A stretch of 64,000 nucleotides of DNA from contig CALAJT010000013.1 in assembly GCA_937923145.1 (NCBI GenBank), forward strand, positions 1-64,000, in the 5' to 3' direction. Position 1 is the stretch's first letter; each line of letters opens with the position of its first letter. Below, piece by piece: positions 54,440 to 64,000 of this stretch. Origin of the DNA: an uncultured Rubritalea sp. (GTDB lineage Bacteria > Verrucomicrobiota > Verrucomicrobiia > Verrucomicrobiales > Akkermansiaceae). The position numbers and the translations under genes are program-made. The notes beneath the pieces were generated by a model. The model was not told the origin of the DNA. It saw only the letters and a program-made list of their open reading frames with translations, and ran no database searches.

Positions 54440-55204
54440 TTAAGCTACTGCATTTCTGATGAGCTCTAGGAATGAATCAGCTTCGAGTGCTGCTCCGCCT
54501 ACGAGTGCACCGTCGATGTCTGGCTGTCCTAGGAGTTCTGCTGAGTTAGCGCCTTTGACTGACCCGCCGTATTGGATGCGGACAGCAGCAGCAGCTTCTG
54601 CTCCGTAGAGTTCTTCTACTACTGAGCGGCAGAACTTCTGGGTGTCTTGTGCTTGCTGTGCAGAGGCTGTTACGCCAGTGCCGATAGCCCATACTGGCTC
54701 GTATGCCATGACTAGATTTGAGATGTCTGATACGCCTTCGAGACCTTCTTTGATCTGTGAGCTGAGGACAGCTTCGAGCTGTCCACCTTCGCGCTCAGCG
54801 AGAGTTTCGCCGATGCAGAAGATAGGTGTCATGTCAGCGGCGAGAGTCTTCTTGATCTTAGCGTTGATCTGAGCATTTGTCTCACCGTAGATGCTACGGC
54901 GCTCTGAGTGTCCGAGGATTACGTAGTTGACGAATAGCTCCTTGAGCATGTCAGTGCTAGTCTCTCCTGTGAATGCACCATTTTCATTCTCTGACACTGT
55001 CTGAGCGGCAAGTCCGATAGCAGGGTTAATGTCATTGATGAGTGCAGATGCAGTCGGGATAGATAGGCTGTTAGGTGCGATGACGAGGTCAGCTTGCTCA
55101 GCGAGTTCGCCAGCAGCTCCGAGGAAAGTCTCTAGGAATGCAGCTACTTCAGCTGGTCCCTTGTTCATTTTCCAGTTGGCAGCGATGATTAGTTTACGTG
55201 ACAT
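54440..55204 (-). CDS. tpiA: Triosephosphate isomerase
   Basis: Interconverts dihydroxyacetone phosphate and glyceraldehyde 3-phosphate. A 254-residue TIM barrel with AANWKMNKG (substrate Lys), LGHSERR (catalytic His), YEPVWAIGTG (catalytic Glu) and the phosphate loop YGGSVKGAN. It lies 35 bp after pgk with no terminator between them. The leader has no Shine-Dalgarno and is an unstructured AAC/ACA-rich stretch. Confidence 0.96.
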   Translation of the reverse strand: MSRKLIIAANWKMNKGPAEVAAFLETFLGAAGELAEQADLVIAPNSLSIPTASALINDINPAIGLAAQTVSENENGAFTGETSTDMLKELFVNYVILGHSERRSIYGETNAQINAKIKKTLAADMTPIFCIGETLAEREGGQLEAVLSSQIKEGLEGVSDISNLVMAYEPVWAIGTGVTASAQQAQDTQKFCRSVVEELYGAEAAAAVRIQYGGSVKGANSAELLGQPDIDGALVGGAALEADSFLELIRNAVA

Positions 55205-55239
55205 ATTTTTTTGTGGTTGTTGTTGGTAGTTAGTTAAAT

Positions 55240-56436
55240 TTATTTGTTAGAAAGTGCAGCAACTCCAGGGAGTTCTTTGCCTTCTAGTAGTTCTAATGAT
55301 GCTCCACCGCCTGTTGAGAGGAAGTCGAAGTCGCCTGGGTTACAGAACTTATTGGCAGCGGTGACTGAGTCGCCACCACCTACGATGGTGAGTGCGTCTG
55401 AGGCTGCTACTGCTTTTGCTAGTTCTATTGTTCCTTTGGCAAAGTTGGTTTTCTCGAATACGCCCATTGGACCGTTCCAAAGAATTGTTTTTGCTCTTGC
55501 TACTACTACTTTGAAGTCTTCTATCGCTACGTCACCGATGTCAATTCCTTCCCAATGTTCTTCTATCTCTCCGCCTTCTGAATAAGGGGCGGTGACTTTG
55601 GTTTCTGCGTCGTCTTTGAATTCTTGGGCTATGCGTGTGTCAGTAGGGAGGTGGAATTTGATTCCTTTTTCCTCTGCTTCTTTGATTAGCTCTAGTGAAA
55701 GGTCCATGAATTCATCTTGCACGAGTGAATCACCGATCTTGTAACCTTGAGCTTTTCTGAAGGTGTAAGCCATTGCTCCACCGATTAGAAATTCGTCAGC
55801 CTTTTCCATCATTGAGCGGATAACTTGAATCTTGTCACCTACTTTTGCTCCACCCATGATTACTAGGAATGGGCGCTCTGGCTCAGCTAGTTTTTCGAGA
55901 AGGAACTCAAGCTCGCTCTCGATGAGGAATCCCATAGCGCTCTGTGAAACGTGGTGTGTGACTCCTTCTGTAGATGCGTGTGCTCTGTGAGCTGTGCCGA
56001 AAGCATCGTTCACAAAGATGTCTGCATTGCCTGCAAGTGCTTTGGCGAATTCTGAGTCGTTAGCTTTTTCTCTCTCGTCGAAACGTGTGTTCTCTAACAG
56101 AACTGCATGTCCTGACTCAAGCTGAGCGCGGAGTAGTGTTGCGTTTTCACCGATGGTGTCGTCTGCGAATGCTACTGGTGCACCGAGTAGCTCAGCAAGG
56201 CGTAGACCCACTGGACGTAGTGAATATTTCTCCTCTGGAACACCCGCTGGGCGACCCATGTGTGAGCAGATTACAAGCTTAGCTCCATTCTCTAACAGAT
56301 GTTTGATAGATGGAAGAGCGGCTTGGATACGAGTGTCGTCAGTGATTTCGAGGTCAGTGTTATAAGGGACGTTGAAGTCACAACGCATGAGGACTTCTTT
56401 GCCGTTTACTTGGATATCTTTGATGGAAAGTTTCAT
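55240..56436 (-). CDS. pgk: Phosphoglycerate kinase
   Basis: Transfers phosphate from 1,3-bisphosphoglycerate to ADP. 398 residues, complete: RCDFNVPYN, ICSHMGRPAG, LLENTRF, VNDAFGTAHRAHAST, the hinge and nucleotide region MGGAKVGDKI, WNGPMGVFE and GGGDSVTAA. It lies behind gapA, but a strong terminator and a 14-bp tandem repeat sit in the 127-bp gap. Confidence 0.96.
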   Translation of the reverse strand: MKLSIKDIQVNGKEVLMRCDFNVPYNTDLEITDDTRIQAALPSIKHLLENGAKLVICSHMGRPAGVPEEKYSLRPVGLRLAELLGAPVAFADDTIGENATLLRAQLESGHAVLLENTRFDEREKANDSEFAKALAGNADIFVNDAFGTAHRAHASTEGVTHHVSQSAMGFLIESELEFLLEKLAEPERPFLVIMGGAKVGDKIQVIRSMMEKADEFLIGGAMAYTFRKAQGYKIGDSLVQDEFMDLSLELIKEAEEKGIKFHLPTDTRIAQEFKDDAETKVTAPYSEGGEIEEHWEGIDIGDVAIEDFKVVVARAKTILWNGPMGVFEKTNFAKGTIELAKAVAASDALTIVGGGDSVTAANKFCNPGDFDFLSTGGGASLELLEGKELPGVAALSNK

Positions 56437-56443
56437 TTTTTGA

Positions 56444-56488
56444 AGTAGTTAGTAGAGAGTAGTTAGTAGAGAGTAGTTAGTAGTAGAG
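56444..56488. repeat. Three 14-bp tandem repeats in the pgk leader
   Basis: AGTAGTTAGTAGAG occurs at 56444-56457 and 56458-56471, and with a 3-bp insertion at 56472-56488. In the transcript this is a CU/ACUAAC-rich, probably unstructured 5' leader directly before the pgk start codon. Confidence 0.85.
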
Positions 56489-56494
56489 AAAAAA

Positions 56495-56525
56495 ACAGGG
56501 GAGACTAATAGTTAGCCTCCCCTGT
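56495..56525 (-). terminator. Terminator between gapA and pgk
   Basis: ACAGGGGAG (56495-56503) pairs with CTCCCCTGT (56517-56525), with inner CTAA/TTAG pairing. On the minus strand a run of six or more T follows. It should end or attenuate the gapA transcript before pgk. Confidence 0.85.
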
Positions 56526-56563
56526 GGAAAATTTAGTTCATGTCGTTAATGATTAACTATGAA

Positions 56564-57637
<1,074 letters not shown>

Positions 57638-57738
57638 TCAATAGGTTGTTTGTGTTAATTATGTATTTTATAGAGTGTAAAATCGACAGTTGACGATTAT
57701 CGCTAAGAATGACGTAAGAAAATACAGGACATTTAAGC

Positions 57739-57767
57739 TTGGAAATGTATTCTGAGGGAGTTAAATA
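57739..57767 (+). promoter_or_regulatory. Promoter of the hydrolase-araB-araD operon
   Basis: TTGGAA (57739-57744), a 17-bp spacer and TAAATA (57762-57767), ending 9 nt before ATG 57777. Predicted leader of about 3 nt. No AraC-type direct repeats were seen nearby. Confidence 0.5.
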
Positions 57768-57776
57768 TATAAAATT

Positions 57777-58583
57777 ATGCCATCATTCACTAAAAACGAT
57801 TTTACAATGCACTATGAAGTGCATGGAGAAGGAGAGCCTGTATTATGCATCATGGGGATTACAGCCCCTGGAGAATACTGGGCTGACCATTTAGAGCACT
57901 GGGACAAGAAATTCCAATGTATAGCTCCTGATAATAGAGGCGTAGGGTTTAGTGATAAACCTGCTGGAGACTATAGCACAGAAATGCTGGCTGCTGATCA
58001 TGTAGCACTTTTAGATCATCTAGGTATTGAAAAAGCCCATGTTGTAGGCTGTTCTATGGGGAGCGTGATAGCTCAGCAGGTAGCACTGATCTATCCTGAG
58101 CGGGTTAAAAGTGTGACATTGATGTGTACCTGGGCTAGATGCGATGATTATGCTAAGTCTGTGTTTAATCACATAGTGGTTGCAAAGGCACACCTTAAGG
58201 GTGAAGAGCTTCTAGAGTATTTACAGTTACTTATTTTTGACAAGCGTAGCTGGGATGATCCAGAATTCCACCAATCAATGCTAGATGCTCGTGAGGATGC
58301 TAAACAAGCCCAATACCCACAGCCTCTTCATGGTCTAGCTGGACAATGCGCAGCATGCACATCTCATAACACTCTAAATGATCTTAAGAATTTAAAAGCT
58401 CCCGCACTGGTGATAGGTGGTGAGACAGATCAGTTCACACCTAGATGGATGGCTGAGGAAGTGCATTTGAATTTGCCGAACAGCACACTCCACCTTTACC
58501 CAAGATCAGGACACGCATTTCACTGGGAAAATCTAGAAGACTTTAATGAGCGCGTGGCAGACTTCATCTCTAACAATATTTAA
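57777..58583 (+). CDS. Alpha/beta hydrolase in the arabinose operon
   Basis: A 268-residue hydrolase similar in layout to 3-oxoadipate enol-lactonase-type enzymes. DNRGVGFSDKP and the nucleophile elbow VVGCSMGSVIAQQ (Ser about residue 94) are present; the late acid is in VIGGETDQFTP and the catalytic His in GHAFHWEN. It is 3 bp upstream of araB, so it belongs to the operon. A role in releasing arabinose from an ester or in lactone opening is only a guess. Confidence 0.78.
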   Translation: MPSFTKNDFTMHYEVHGEGEPVLCIMGITAPGEYWADHLEHWDKKFQCIAPDNRGVGFSDKPAGDYSTEMLAADHVALLDHLGIEKAHVVGCSMGSVIAQQVALIYPERVKSVTLMCTWARCDDYAKSVFNHIVVAKAHLKGEELLEYLQLLIFDKRSWDDPEFHQSMLDAREDAKQAQYPQPLHGLAGQCAACTSHNTLNDLKNLKAPALVIGGETDQFTPRWMAEEVHLNLPNSTLHLYPRSGHAFHWENLEDFNERVADFISNNI

Positions 58584-58586
58584 ATT

Positions 58587-60266
58587 ATGTATTCTATAGG
58601 ACTCGATTACGGCACTAACTCATGTAGAGCATTAGTGGTCAACTTAGAATCTGGCGCTGAGCTAGGTTCTGCTATTTTTCCCTATCCATCAGGAGAAATG
58701 GGTATCCTCACAGATCCCACAGATCCAAATGTAGCCAGACAAAATCCTCAGGATTATCTAGATGGATGCGTATCTATCATCCGTGGTGCGATCGCTGAGA
58801 CTGCTAAAATAGACTCAGATTTTTCTGCTGATAAAGTAATAGGCATAGGAGTAGACACTACAGGCTCTACTGTGATTCCTGTGAATGAAGCTGGAACTCC
58901 ACTTGCTCTAACAGATACTACTCTGAAAGATAATATGAATGCGAAAGTGTGGCTCTGGAAAGATCATACTTCATATCGTGAGGCGGAACAGATCACTAAT
59001 TTAGCTAAAGACATGCGCCCTGAGTATCTGGCAAAATGTGGAGGCACATATTCATCAGAGTGGTGGTGGTCTAAGATTCTGCACATCAAAAATATCGATT
59101 CAGAAGTTTTCGAAGCAGCATTCTCATTCGTAGAACATTGTGACTGGCTCACAGCGGAACTCTGCGGAGACACGAACCCGCTCACTCTCAAACGCTCCGT
59201 TTGCGCAGCTGGTCATAAGGCGATGTTCCATGCTGGCTGGGGAGGATTACCTGACAAGGAATTCCTCACTCAGCTAGATCCAGCCATAGCAGAACTACGC
59301 GACAGACTCTTCAATAAAGCATACCCCTCAGATGAAAAAGCAGGTGATCTTTCACCAGAATGGGCTGAGAAGTTAGGTCTTTCAGCAGGAATAGCTGTGG
59401 CTGTGGGAGCATTTGATTGCCACATGGGCGCCGTGGGTGCCGGTGTAAAAATCGGAACTCTCGTTAAAATCCTCGGAACATCTACTTGCGACATCACTGT
59501 AGCGGATCAGTCCGTAGCAGACGTCCCAGGACTCTGTGGTCAGGTCGATGGCTCAGTAGTGCCAGGGCAGATAGGTGTAGAAGCTGGTCAGTCAGCAGTG
59601 GGCGATATTTTCCTATGGCTTATCAATCATGTAGTCCCTGAATCATACGGAAAAGACATGGGCGAAAAGTTTGCAAAACTAGGAGCTGAGATCGAAAAAC
59701 TCTCACCAGGTGAAAGTGGCTTACTAGCTCTCGACTGGAACAACGGTAACCGCACAGTCCTAACAGACGTAAGACTATCAGGATTACTCATAGGTCAAAC
59801 CTTACAAACACAAGCTCACGAAATCTACCGTGCTTATATAGAAGCAACTGCATTCGGAGCATTCACTATTATTTCAAGAATGGAAGAATACGGAGTAGAG
59901 GTAAATGAAGTTGTCAATACTGGCGGACTATCTCTAAAGAATCCAACTCTTATGCAGATATACGCAGATGTTATTGGCAAGCCAATGCGCGTCTCAAGTG
60001 TGGACCAGACTTGTGCTATGGGAGCTGGATTATTCGGTGCTGTGGCAGCAGGATATGCTGATCTTGAGACGCTTCAGGAACGAGCAGTTAGTTATCTAGA
60101 CGTCGTTTACAAGCCGATCCCAGAGAATCAAGAAATTTACAAACGACTCTACTCACTCTATAAAACTCTCCACGATGCCTTCGGCAAAACAGGAGCACAA
60201 GGAAGTATAGAACACGTCATGAAAGACCTCATGGATATTCGCGACGAACAACGTAAAGCCAACTAG
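58587..60266 (+). CDS. araB: L-ribulokinase
   Basis: Phosphorylates L-ribulose to L-ribulose 5-phosphate. A 559-residue FGGY-family kinase of the AraB subgroup: SIGLDYGTNSCRALVV, GIGVDTTGSTVIPV, LWKDHTSYREA, GGTYSSEWWWSKI, LGTSTCDI, GQSAVGD and NTGGLSLKNPTLMQIYADVIG. It lies 4 bp upstream of araD. The isomerase AraA is not in the window. Confidence 0.94.
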   Translation: MYSIGLDYGTNSCRALVVNLESGAELGSAIFPYPSGEMGILTDPTDPNVARQNPQDYLDGCVSIIRGAIAETAKIDSDFSADKVIGIGVDTTGSTVIPVNEAGTPLALTDTTLKDNMNAKVWLWKDHTSYREAEQITNLAKDMRPEYLAKCGGTYSSEWWWSKILHIKNIDSEVFEAAFSFVEHCDWLTAELCGDTNPLTLKRSVCAAGHKAMFHAGWGGLPDKEFLTQLDPAIAELRDRLFNKAYPSDEKAGDLSPEWAEKLGLSAGIAVAVGAFDCHMGAVGAGVKIGTLVKILGTSTCDITVADQSVADVPGLCGQVDGSVVPGQIGVEAGQSAVGDIFLWLINHVVPESYGKDMGEKFAKLGAEIEKLSPGESGLLALDWNNGNRTVLTDVRLSGLLIGQTLQTQAHEIYRAYIEATAFGAFTIISRMEEYGVEVNEVVNTGGLSLKNPTLMQIYADVIGKPMRVSSVDQTCAMGAGLFGAVAAGYADLETLQERAVSYLDVVYKPIPENQEIYKRLYSLYKTLHDAFGKTGAQGSIEHVMKDLMDIRDEQRKAN

Positions 60267-60270
60267 AATC

Positions 60271-60966
60271 ATGACAAACGAACTTAAACAACAAGTAGTA
60301 GATGCTAACCTAGAACTCGTAAATGCTGGACTAGTCACCCTAACGTGGGGAAATGTCAGCGGCATAGATCGCGAGTCAGGACTGATAGTGATCAAGCCTA
60401 GCGGAGTAGATTATGATAAGCTAACAGTTTCTAACATGGTGGTAGTGAATCTAGATGGGGAAGTAGTCGAAGGCGACCTTAAGCCATCCTCAGACACCAA
60501 GACACACCTAGAGTTATACAGAAAATTTCCAGAGATAGGAGCAGTAGTTCATACCCACAGCCCGAGTGCCACGGCATTCTCTCAAGCTGGTGTAGGACTA
60601 CCCTGCCTTGGGACTACACATGCAGATCATTTCTACGGAACAGTGCCTATAGTAAGAGCTCTAACAGCAGAGGAAGTCGCTGAAGATTATGAGCATTTCA
60701 CAGGAGTAAGCATCGTAGAGCATTTCGAAAATGCAAAAATTAATCCTATCGAGATGCCTGGAACTCTGCTCAGCCACCACGCACCATTCACATGGGGCAA
60801 GACTCCCGCGAAAGCAGTAGACAATAGCGTAGCCCTCGAAGCCTGTGCATCAATGGCGCTCATGACCTATCAGCTGAACCCTGATGTAAAGCCTATACCA
60901 GACCATATCCTTAACCAACACTATCTCCGTAAACACGGAGCTAATGCTTACTATGGACAAGGCTAG
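60271..60966 (+). CDS. araD: L-ribulose-5-phosphate 4-epimerase
   Basis: Converts L-ribulose 5-phosphate to D-xylulose 5-phosphate, feeding the pentose phosphate pathway. A 231-residue class II aldolase-like zinc enzyme: LTWGNVSGIDR, IKPSGVDYD, SSDTKTHLELYRKFPEIGAVVHTHS (zinc histidines), THADHFYG, and HHAPFTWG. Last gene of the operon. Confidence 0.95.
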   Translation: MTNELKQQVVDANLELVNAGLVTLTWGNVSGIDRESGLIVIKPSGVDYDKLTVSNMVVVNLDGEVVEGDLKPSSDTKTHLELYRKFPEIGAVVHTHSPSATAFSQAGVGLPCLGTTHADHFYGTVPIVRALTAEEVAEDYEHFTGVSIVEHFENAKINPIEMPGTLLSHHAPFTWGKTPAKAVDNSVALEACASMALMTYQLNPDVKPIPDHILNQHYLRKHGANAYYGQG

Positions 60967-61091
60967 CATTCCTAGGAATTAGGATCTGTGTTTATCTATA
61001 CTCATCCATGGCATCCGTGTTGTTATTTAGCAAAGATTGATCAGAGTAGCACAGATGGTGACAGATTGATGGGTAAATAGATAATGCTGAT

Positions 61092-61120
61092 TTGACGAAT
61101 ATCCTAGCGCATCCTATAAT
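61092..61120 (+). promoter_or_regulatory. Near-consensus promoter of the ligase-repair operon
   Basis: TTGACG (61092-61097), a 17-bp spacer and a perfect TATAAT (61115-61120), which ends 5 nt before ATG 61126. This is the strongest promoter seen in the window. A start site 6-7 nt after the -10 would fall on the ATG itself, giving a leaderless message. Confidence 0.75.
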
Positions 61121-61125
61121 GCAGA

Positions 61126-63828
61126 ATGATAGCTGGGACTCCGAAAGGAAAATTAAAATTTGATCCTAAATCTCTTCATTTCGAGGAGATTGGCTTGTAT
61201 TTAGACGGTCACCGACCGAAATCTCTGGCTTTCGTCTCGCATGCTCATGCAGATCACTTCGCTCCGCACGATAAGATCATCTGTAGCAAAGGGACAGCTT
61301 ATCTGTTAGAGAAAAGATTCCGTGTCGACCCAGCTCAGCTTATAGGTTTGGATTGGGATTCACCCTATCAGATTGATGATCACACTATCCGTCTTTTTCC
61401 AGCTGGACACATAGCAGGATCAGCCATGATTCTCATTACTAAGGATGATGAAAGTTTGCTCTACACTGGCGACTTCAAAACTAGGCAATCTTTAACAGCC
61501 GAGCCTCCTATTTTCCCGAAAGCAGATATTCTAGTGATGGAATCTACGTTCGGTTTACCTCATTTCGAATTTCCCTCTGCCGAAGTTATCCACCGAGAAT
61601 TAGTAGAGTTCGCGGAGGCGGCTTTAGCAGATGACTGTGCGCCAATAGTGCTAGGATATTCTCTAGGTAAGGCGCAAGAAGCTCATGCGATTCTAGCCGA
61701 AGCAGGAATCCCAGTCGTTCTACACCGCACAGTCTATGAGATGGCGAAGGCATTCAACACACTAGACATCTATCCACTCCCAGAACCTCAGCGGTTAGAA
61801 AAGAAAATCCCTGAAGGACATGCGCTGATAGCGCCTCCGAATATGATCCGCTCTAGAGCACTGAGAACGATTAAAAAGAAGCGTTCAGTTATGCTCACAG
61901 GATGGGCTCTAAACCCTAGCGCTATCTACCGCTACCAAACGGACGAAGTAATCTGCCTATCAGATCACGCTGACTTCCCTGGATTGCTAGAGGCAGTGGA
62001 AAAAGTAGACCCTACGCTAATCTATACCTTGCACGGATCTACCAAGGAATTCGCTGCGGAGCTCAGATCTAGAGGTCGCGAAGCATGGTCGATCTACGGA
62101 GACGATCAGCTAGAACTACTAGCTAAACGGTCGCTCTCATCTGTAGATCATTCCGCCCCAGATCTCGAAAGACCAGACTGCCAAATGTCGCAACTTTCAG
62201 ATTTACTGCAGCAACTTCAGTTAAACGGATCGCGTCTTAAGAAAATCGAACTACTCGCGGATTTCATAAAGCCACTTAATGAGACAGATCTAAAAATCGT
62301 GCTGAACTGGCTCCGCGAAACTCGGATCAATCGCCTAGGACCATCGATCATCAAACAAGGGATATTGCAAGCTGCAGCCCAACCACTAGCTCGCTACAAA
62401 ACGATATCAGCTCAGCAAAATGACTCAGCAAGAACGGGACGCATCATGCTGGAGCTAGCGATGTTAGATCCACATTCGTTCTCTTTTCAAAATATCCATG
62501 CAGAGTTTACTAAGATCAACGAGATTTCGGTTCAATTAGAGAAAGTCAGCCTCTTTACAGCCTTACTAAAACGAAATCACCCGCGAGAAGGGGAGACAAT
62601 CATTCGCTTAGCAAGTGGAGGTATACGAGCAGGGGTTAAAGACGGTCTGTTAGAAGAAGCTGCCGCTAAAGCATTCGGAGTGAAATCCACTGAGCTTCGT
62701 CGTACACACATGCTTACAGGCAACCTTGCTGAGACCGCTATTTTAGCAAAAAATGACGAGTTAGACACTGCCAGACTTGAAGTAGGCACGGCAATCAAAC
62801 CTATGCTAGCCTCACCAGCGACTGATGTAGAAAAGATTCAAGAGTGGCACGAAAAACTAGACACTGATGCACCACTCTGGGTCGAAGAAAAATACGATGG
62901 TATCCGTGCTCAGCTACACGTCAGCAAAATAGAAGCTCACCTTTACTCCCGAGATTTAAAACCTCTCGATGAACAATTCCCTGAGCTAGTCGCTGCCGCG
63001 AAATCTCTGCCGCCCTGTATTTTAGACGGTGAGATAATCGCCTTTATGCCAGGAGCAGATGCGAAGAAGCTTACTTTTAACGACATTCAAAAACGCCTAG
63101 GTCGTAAGAATATGTCACTAGCTCAGGGAGATCTTTTCGGAGGTTCATCCGTGCCTGTTTCATTCGTAGCCTTTGACTGTCTCTGGTCTAAATCTTCTAA
63201 GGGCAATCTTTTTGAGCAGCCTTTGACTGAGCGCAGAGCAGAACTTGAAAGCTTAAAATTAAAGTATCCTTTTCAATGTATTGGTCTTGAAAGAATCTCA
63301 CCTGATAACTCTAGCCGATTAGAGGAAGCCTTCAAATCTGCATTAAAAGACGATAACGAAGGGCTCATTCTCAAAGATGACCGCACTTCTTACCAACCAG
63401 GCAGAAGGGGCAGGGCATGGATGAAGCTCAAGGGGGTGATGCCTACGCTAGACTGCATCGTCATCGCAGCCCAGCAGGGACATGGTAAACGTGCTGGAGT
63501 GCTGTCGGATTATACCTTTGCTATCCGAGACGATGAAACAGGTGATCTAGTGATACTAGGTAAAGCTTATAGTGGTCTAACAGATGATGAAATCGAAGAA
63601 CTCACTGTCCACTTCGAACGTACCACAATAGGTAGACCACAGCGCAAAATTCATGAGCTAGATCCGACGACAGTTTTAGAAATAGCATTCGATAGAATTT
63701 CTCCATCGAAGCGTCACAACTCAGGATTAGCCCTAAGATTCCCACGTATCAAGGCGATCCGTAGAGACAAGACGATAGATGATATCGACACCCTATCAAC
63801 TGCCCGAAGCCTAGTCTACAAAAAGTAA
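61126..63828 (+). CDS. Fused MBL-fold exonuclease and ATP-dependent DNA ligase
   Basis: A 900-residue fusion of two proteins usually encoded separately in the 'ligase-associated DNA damage response' cluster. Residues 1-340 are a beta-CASP metallo-beta-lactamase exonuclease: VSHAHADHFAPHD, AGHIAGSAMI, YTGDFKTR and SDHADF. Residues from about 355 are an ATP-dependent ligase: an N-terminal helical domain, the adenylation motif EEKYDGIRAQLH (Lys near 589), LYSRDLKPLDEQFPEL, ILDGEIIAF, EGLILKDDR and the terminal LRFPRI. The next gene encodes the matching DEXH helicase. It probably repairs double-strand breaks or nicks. Confidence 0.92.
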   Translation: MIAGTPKGKLKFDPKSLHFEEIGLYLDGHRPKSLAFVSHAHADHFAPHDKIICSKGTAYLLEKRFRVDPAQLIGLDWDSPYQIDDHTIRLFPAGHIAGSAMILITKDDESLLYTGDFKTRQSLTAEPPIFPKADILVMESTFGLPHFEFPSAEVIHRELVEFAEAALADDCAPIVLGYSLGKAQEAHAILAEAGIPVVLHRTVYEMAKAFNTLDIYPLPEPQRLEKKIPEGHALIAPPNMIRSRALRTIKKKRSVMLTGWALNPSAIYRYQTDEVICLSDHADFPGLLEAVEKVDPTLIYTLHGSTKEFAAELRSRGREAWSIYGDDQLELLAKRSLSSVDHSAPDLERPDCQMSQLSDLLQQLQLNGSRLKKIELLADFIKPLNETDLKIVLNWLRETRINRLGPSIIKQGILQAAAQPLARYKTISAQQNDSARTGRIMLELAMLDPHSFSFQNIHAEFTKINEISVQLEKVSLFTALLKRNHPREGETIIRLASGGIRAGVKDGLLEEAAAKAFGVKSTELRRTHMLTGNLAETAILAKNDELDTARLEVGTAIKPMLASPATDVEKIQEWHEKLDTDAPLWVEEKYDGIRAQLHVSKIEAHLYSRDLKPLDEQFPELVAAAKSLPPCILDGEIIAFMPGADAKKLTFNDIQKRLGRKNMSLAQGDLFGGSSVPVSFVAFDCLWSKSSKGNLFEQPLTERRAELESLKLKYPFQCIGLERISPDNSSRLEEAFKSALKDDNEGLILKDDRTSYQPGRRGRAWMKLKGVMPTLDCIVIAAQQGHGKRAGVLSDYTFAIRDDETGDLVILGKAYSGLTDDEIEELTVHFERTTIGRPQRKIHELDPTTVLEIAFDRISPSKRHNSGLALRFPRIKAIRRDKTIDDIDTLSTARSLVYKK

Positions 63829-63829
63829 T

Positions 63830-64000
63830 ATGCACAAATCTCTATCAGATTGGATCAAGAAAAAGAAATGGAAACCATTCCAATTTCAGAAAGACACGTG
63901 GCAAAGTTTCCGAGAGGGGAACTCAGGGGTGCTCCATGCACCTACTGGTTTTGGTAAGACATTAGCAGTCTATCTAGGACCACTCTCTGAAACCCTAGAT
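63830..64000 (+). CDS. Ligase-associated DEXH-box helicase, 5' part only
   Basis: Starts 1 nt after the ligase stop (TAATATG) and runs off the window end after 57 codons. It shows the Q-motif-like WKPFQFQKDTWQSF and Walker A APTGFGKTLA, typical of Lhr-like superfamily 2 helicases. The neighbours make the ligase-associated helicase the natural reading. Confidence 0.85.
   Translation, partial: MHKSLSDWIKKKKWKPFQFQKDTWQSFREGNSGVLHAPTGFGKTLAVYLGPLSETLD

Noticed and set aside
56444-56488. CRISPR-like array in the pgk leader
   Set aside because: The units are 14 bp and directly adjacent, without spacers. This is a simple tandem repeat.

Overview
The window is ordinary, gene-dense bacterial chromosome of moderate GC. 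No phage, CRISPR array, rRNA or plasmid functions were seen. I infer a member of the Verrucomicrobiota, at moderate confidence. The reasons are a RpoD with a long lysine/alanine-rich N-terminal extension, a topoisomerase III with a similar C-terminal tail, GYF_2 and DUF1508 proteins, a fused exonuclease-ligase, and almost no Shine-Dalgarno sequences.

Layout. 1-1.15 kb: a REP-associated transposase. 1.15-8.5 kb: MidA-like methyltransferase, a class A penicillin-binding protein with a degenerate transpeptidase site, and a three-gene set (zinc-ribbon membrane protein, conserved unknown protein, ArgA-like acetyltransferase). 8.5-18.4 kb: TopB, small membrane proteins, PyrF, RecF, a two-component system, a DUF1508 protein and a sugar dehydrogenase. 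18.4-25.4 kb: zinc-finger FAD monooxygenase, ECF sigma factor, TrpC, tRNA-Gly(GCC), sterol-desaturase family protein, an ABC-F ATPase and RlmN. 25.3-30.5 kb: an uncharacterised three-gene envelope module, RpoD, and a predicted selenoprotein lipoprotein. 30.6-42.4 kb: amidohydrolase, CysK, ThiD, RdgB, a secreted thioredoxin, ArgH, a GYF-domain protein and LeuS. 42.4-53.5 kb: a REP/MITE-like element, a second ABC-F, a decayed VOC gene, a His-rich outer-membrane protein, PpnP, MtfA, an Nramp-like transporter, PLD and NUDIX proteins, a NatAB-type exporter and a lipoprotein. 53.5-61 kb: SanA-like protein, gapA-pgk-tpiA, and araB-araD behind an alpha/beta hydrolase. 61.1-64 kb: start of a ligase-associated DNA-repair operon, with the helicase running off the end.

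The most unusual feature is the lipoprotein gene at 29810-30475. Two in-frame TGA codons fall at the same structural position, the first metal-binding Cys, of two tandem HMA-like domains. Each is followed at about 20 nt by a small stem-loop with a G at the second loop position, which is what a bacterial SECIS would look like. The rest of the reading frame is intact, and TGA ends ordinary genes elsewhere in the window.

A second theme is gene starts. About eleven genes have a recognisable -35/-10 pair with 16-17 bp spacing whose -10 box ends only 5-10 nt before the start codon, so the messages should be leaderless or nearly so. Two other genes, for the DUF1508 protein and the envelope module, share a different promoter motif with identical spacing that resembles an ECF-sigma promoter. 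Two palindromes sit between the -35 and -10 boxes of the outer-membrane protein and PpnP genes and look like repressor operators.
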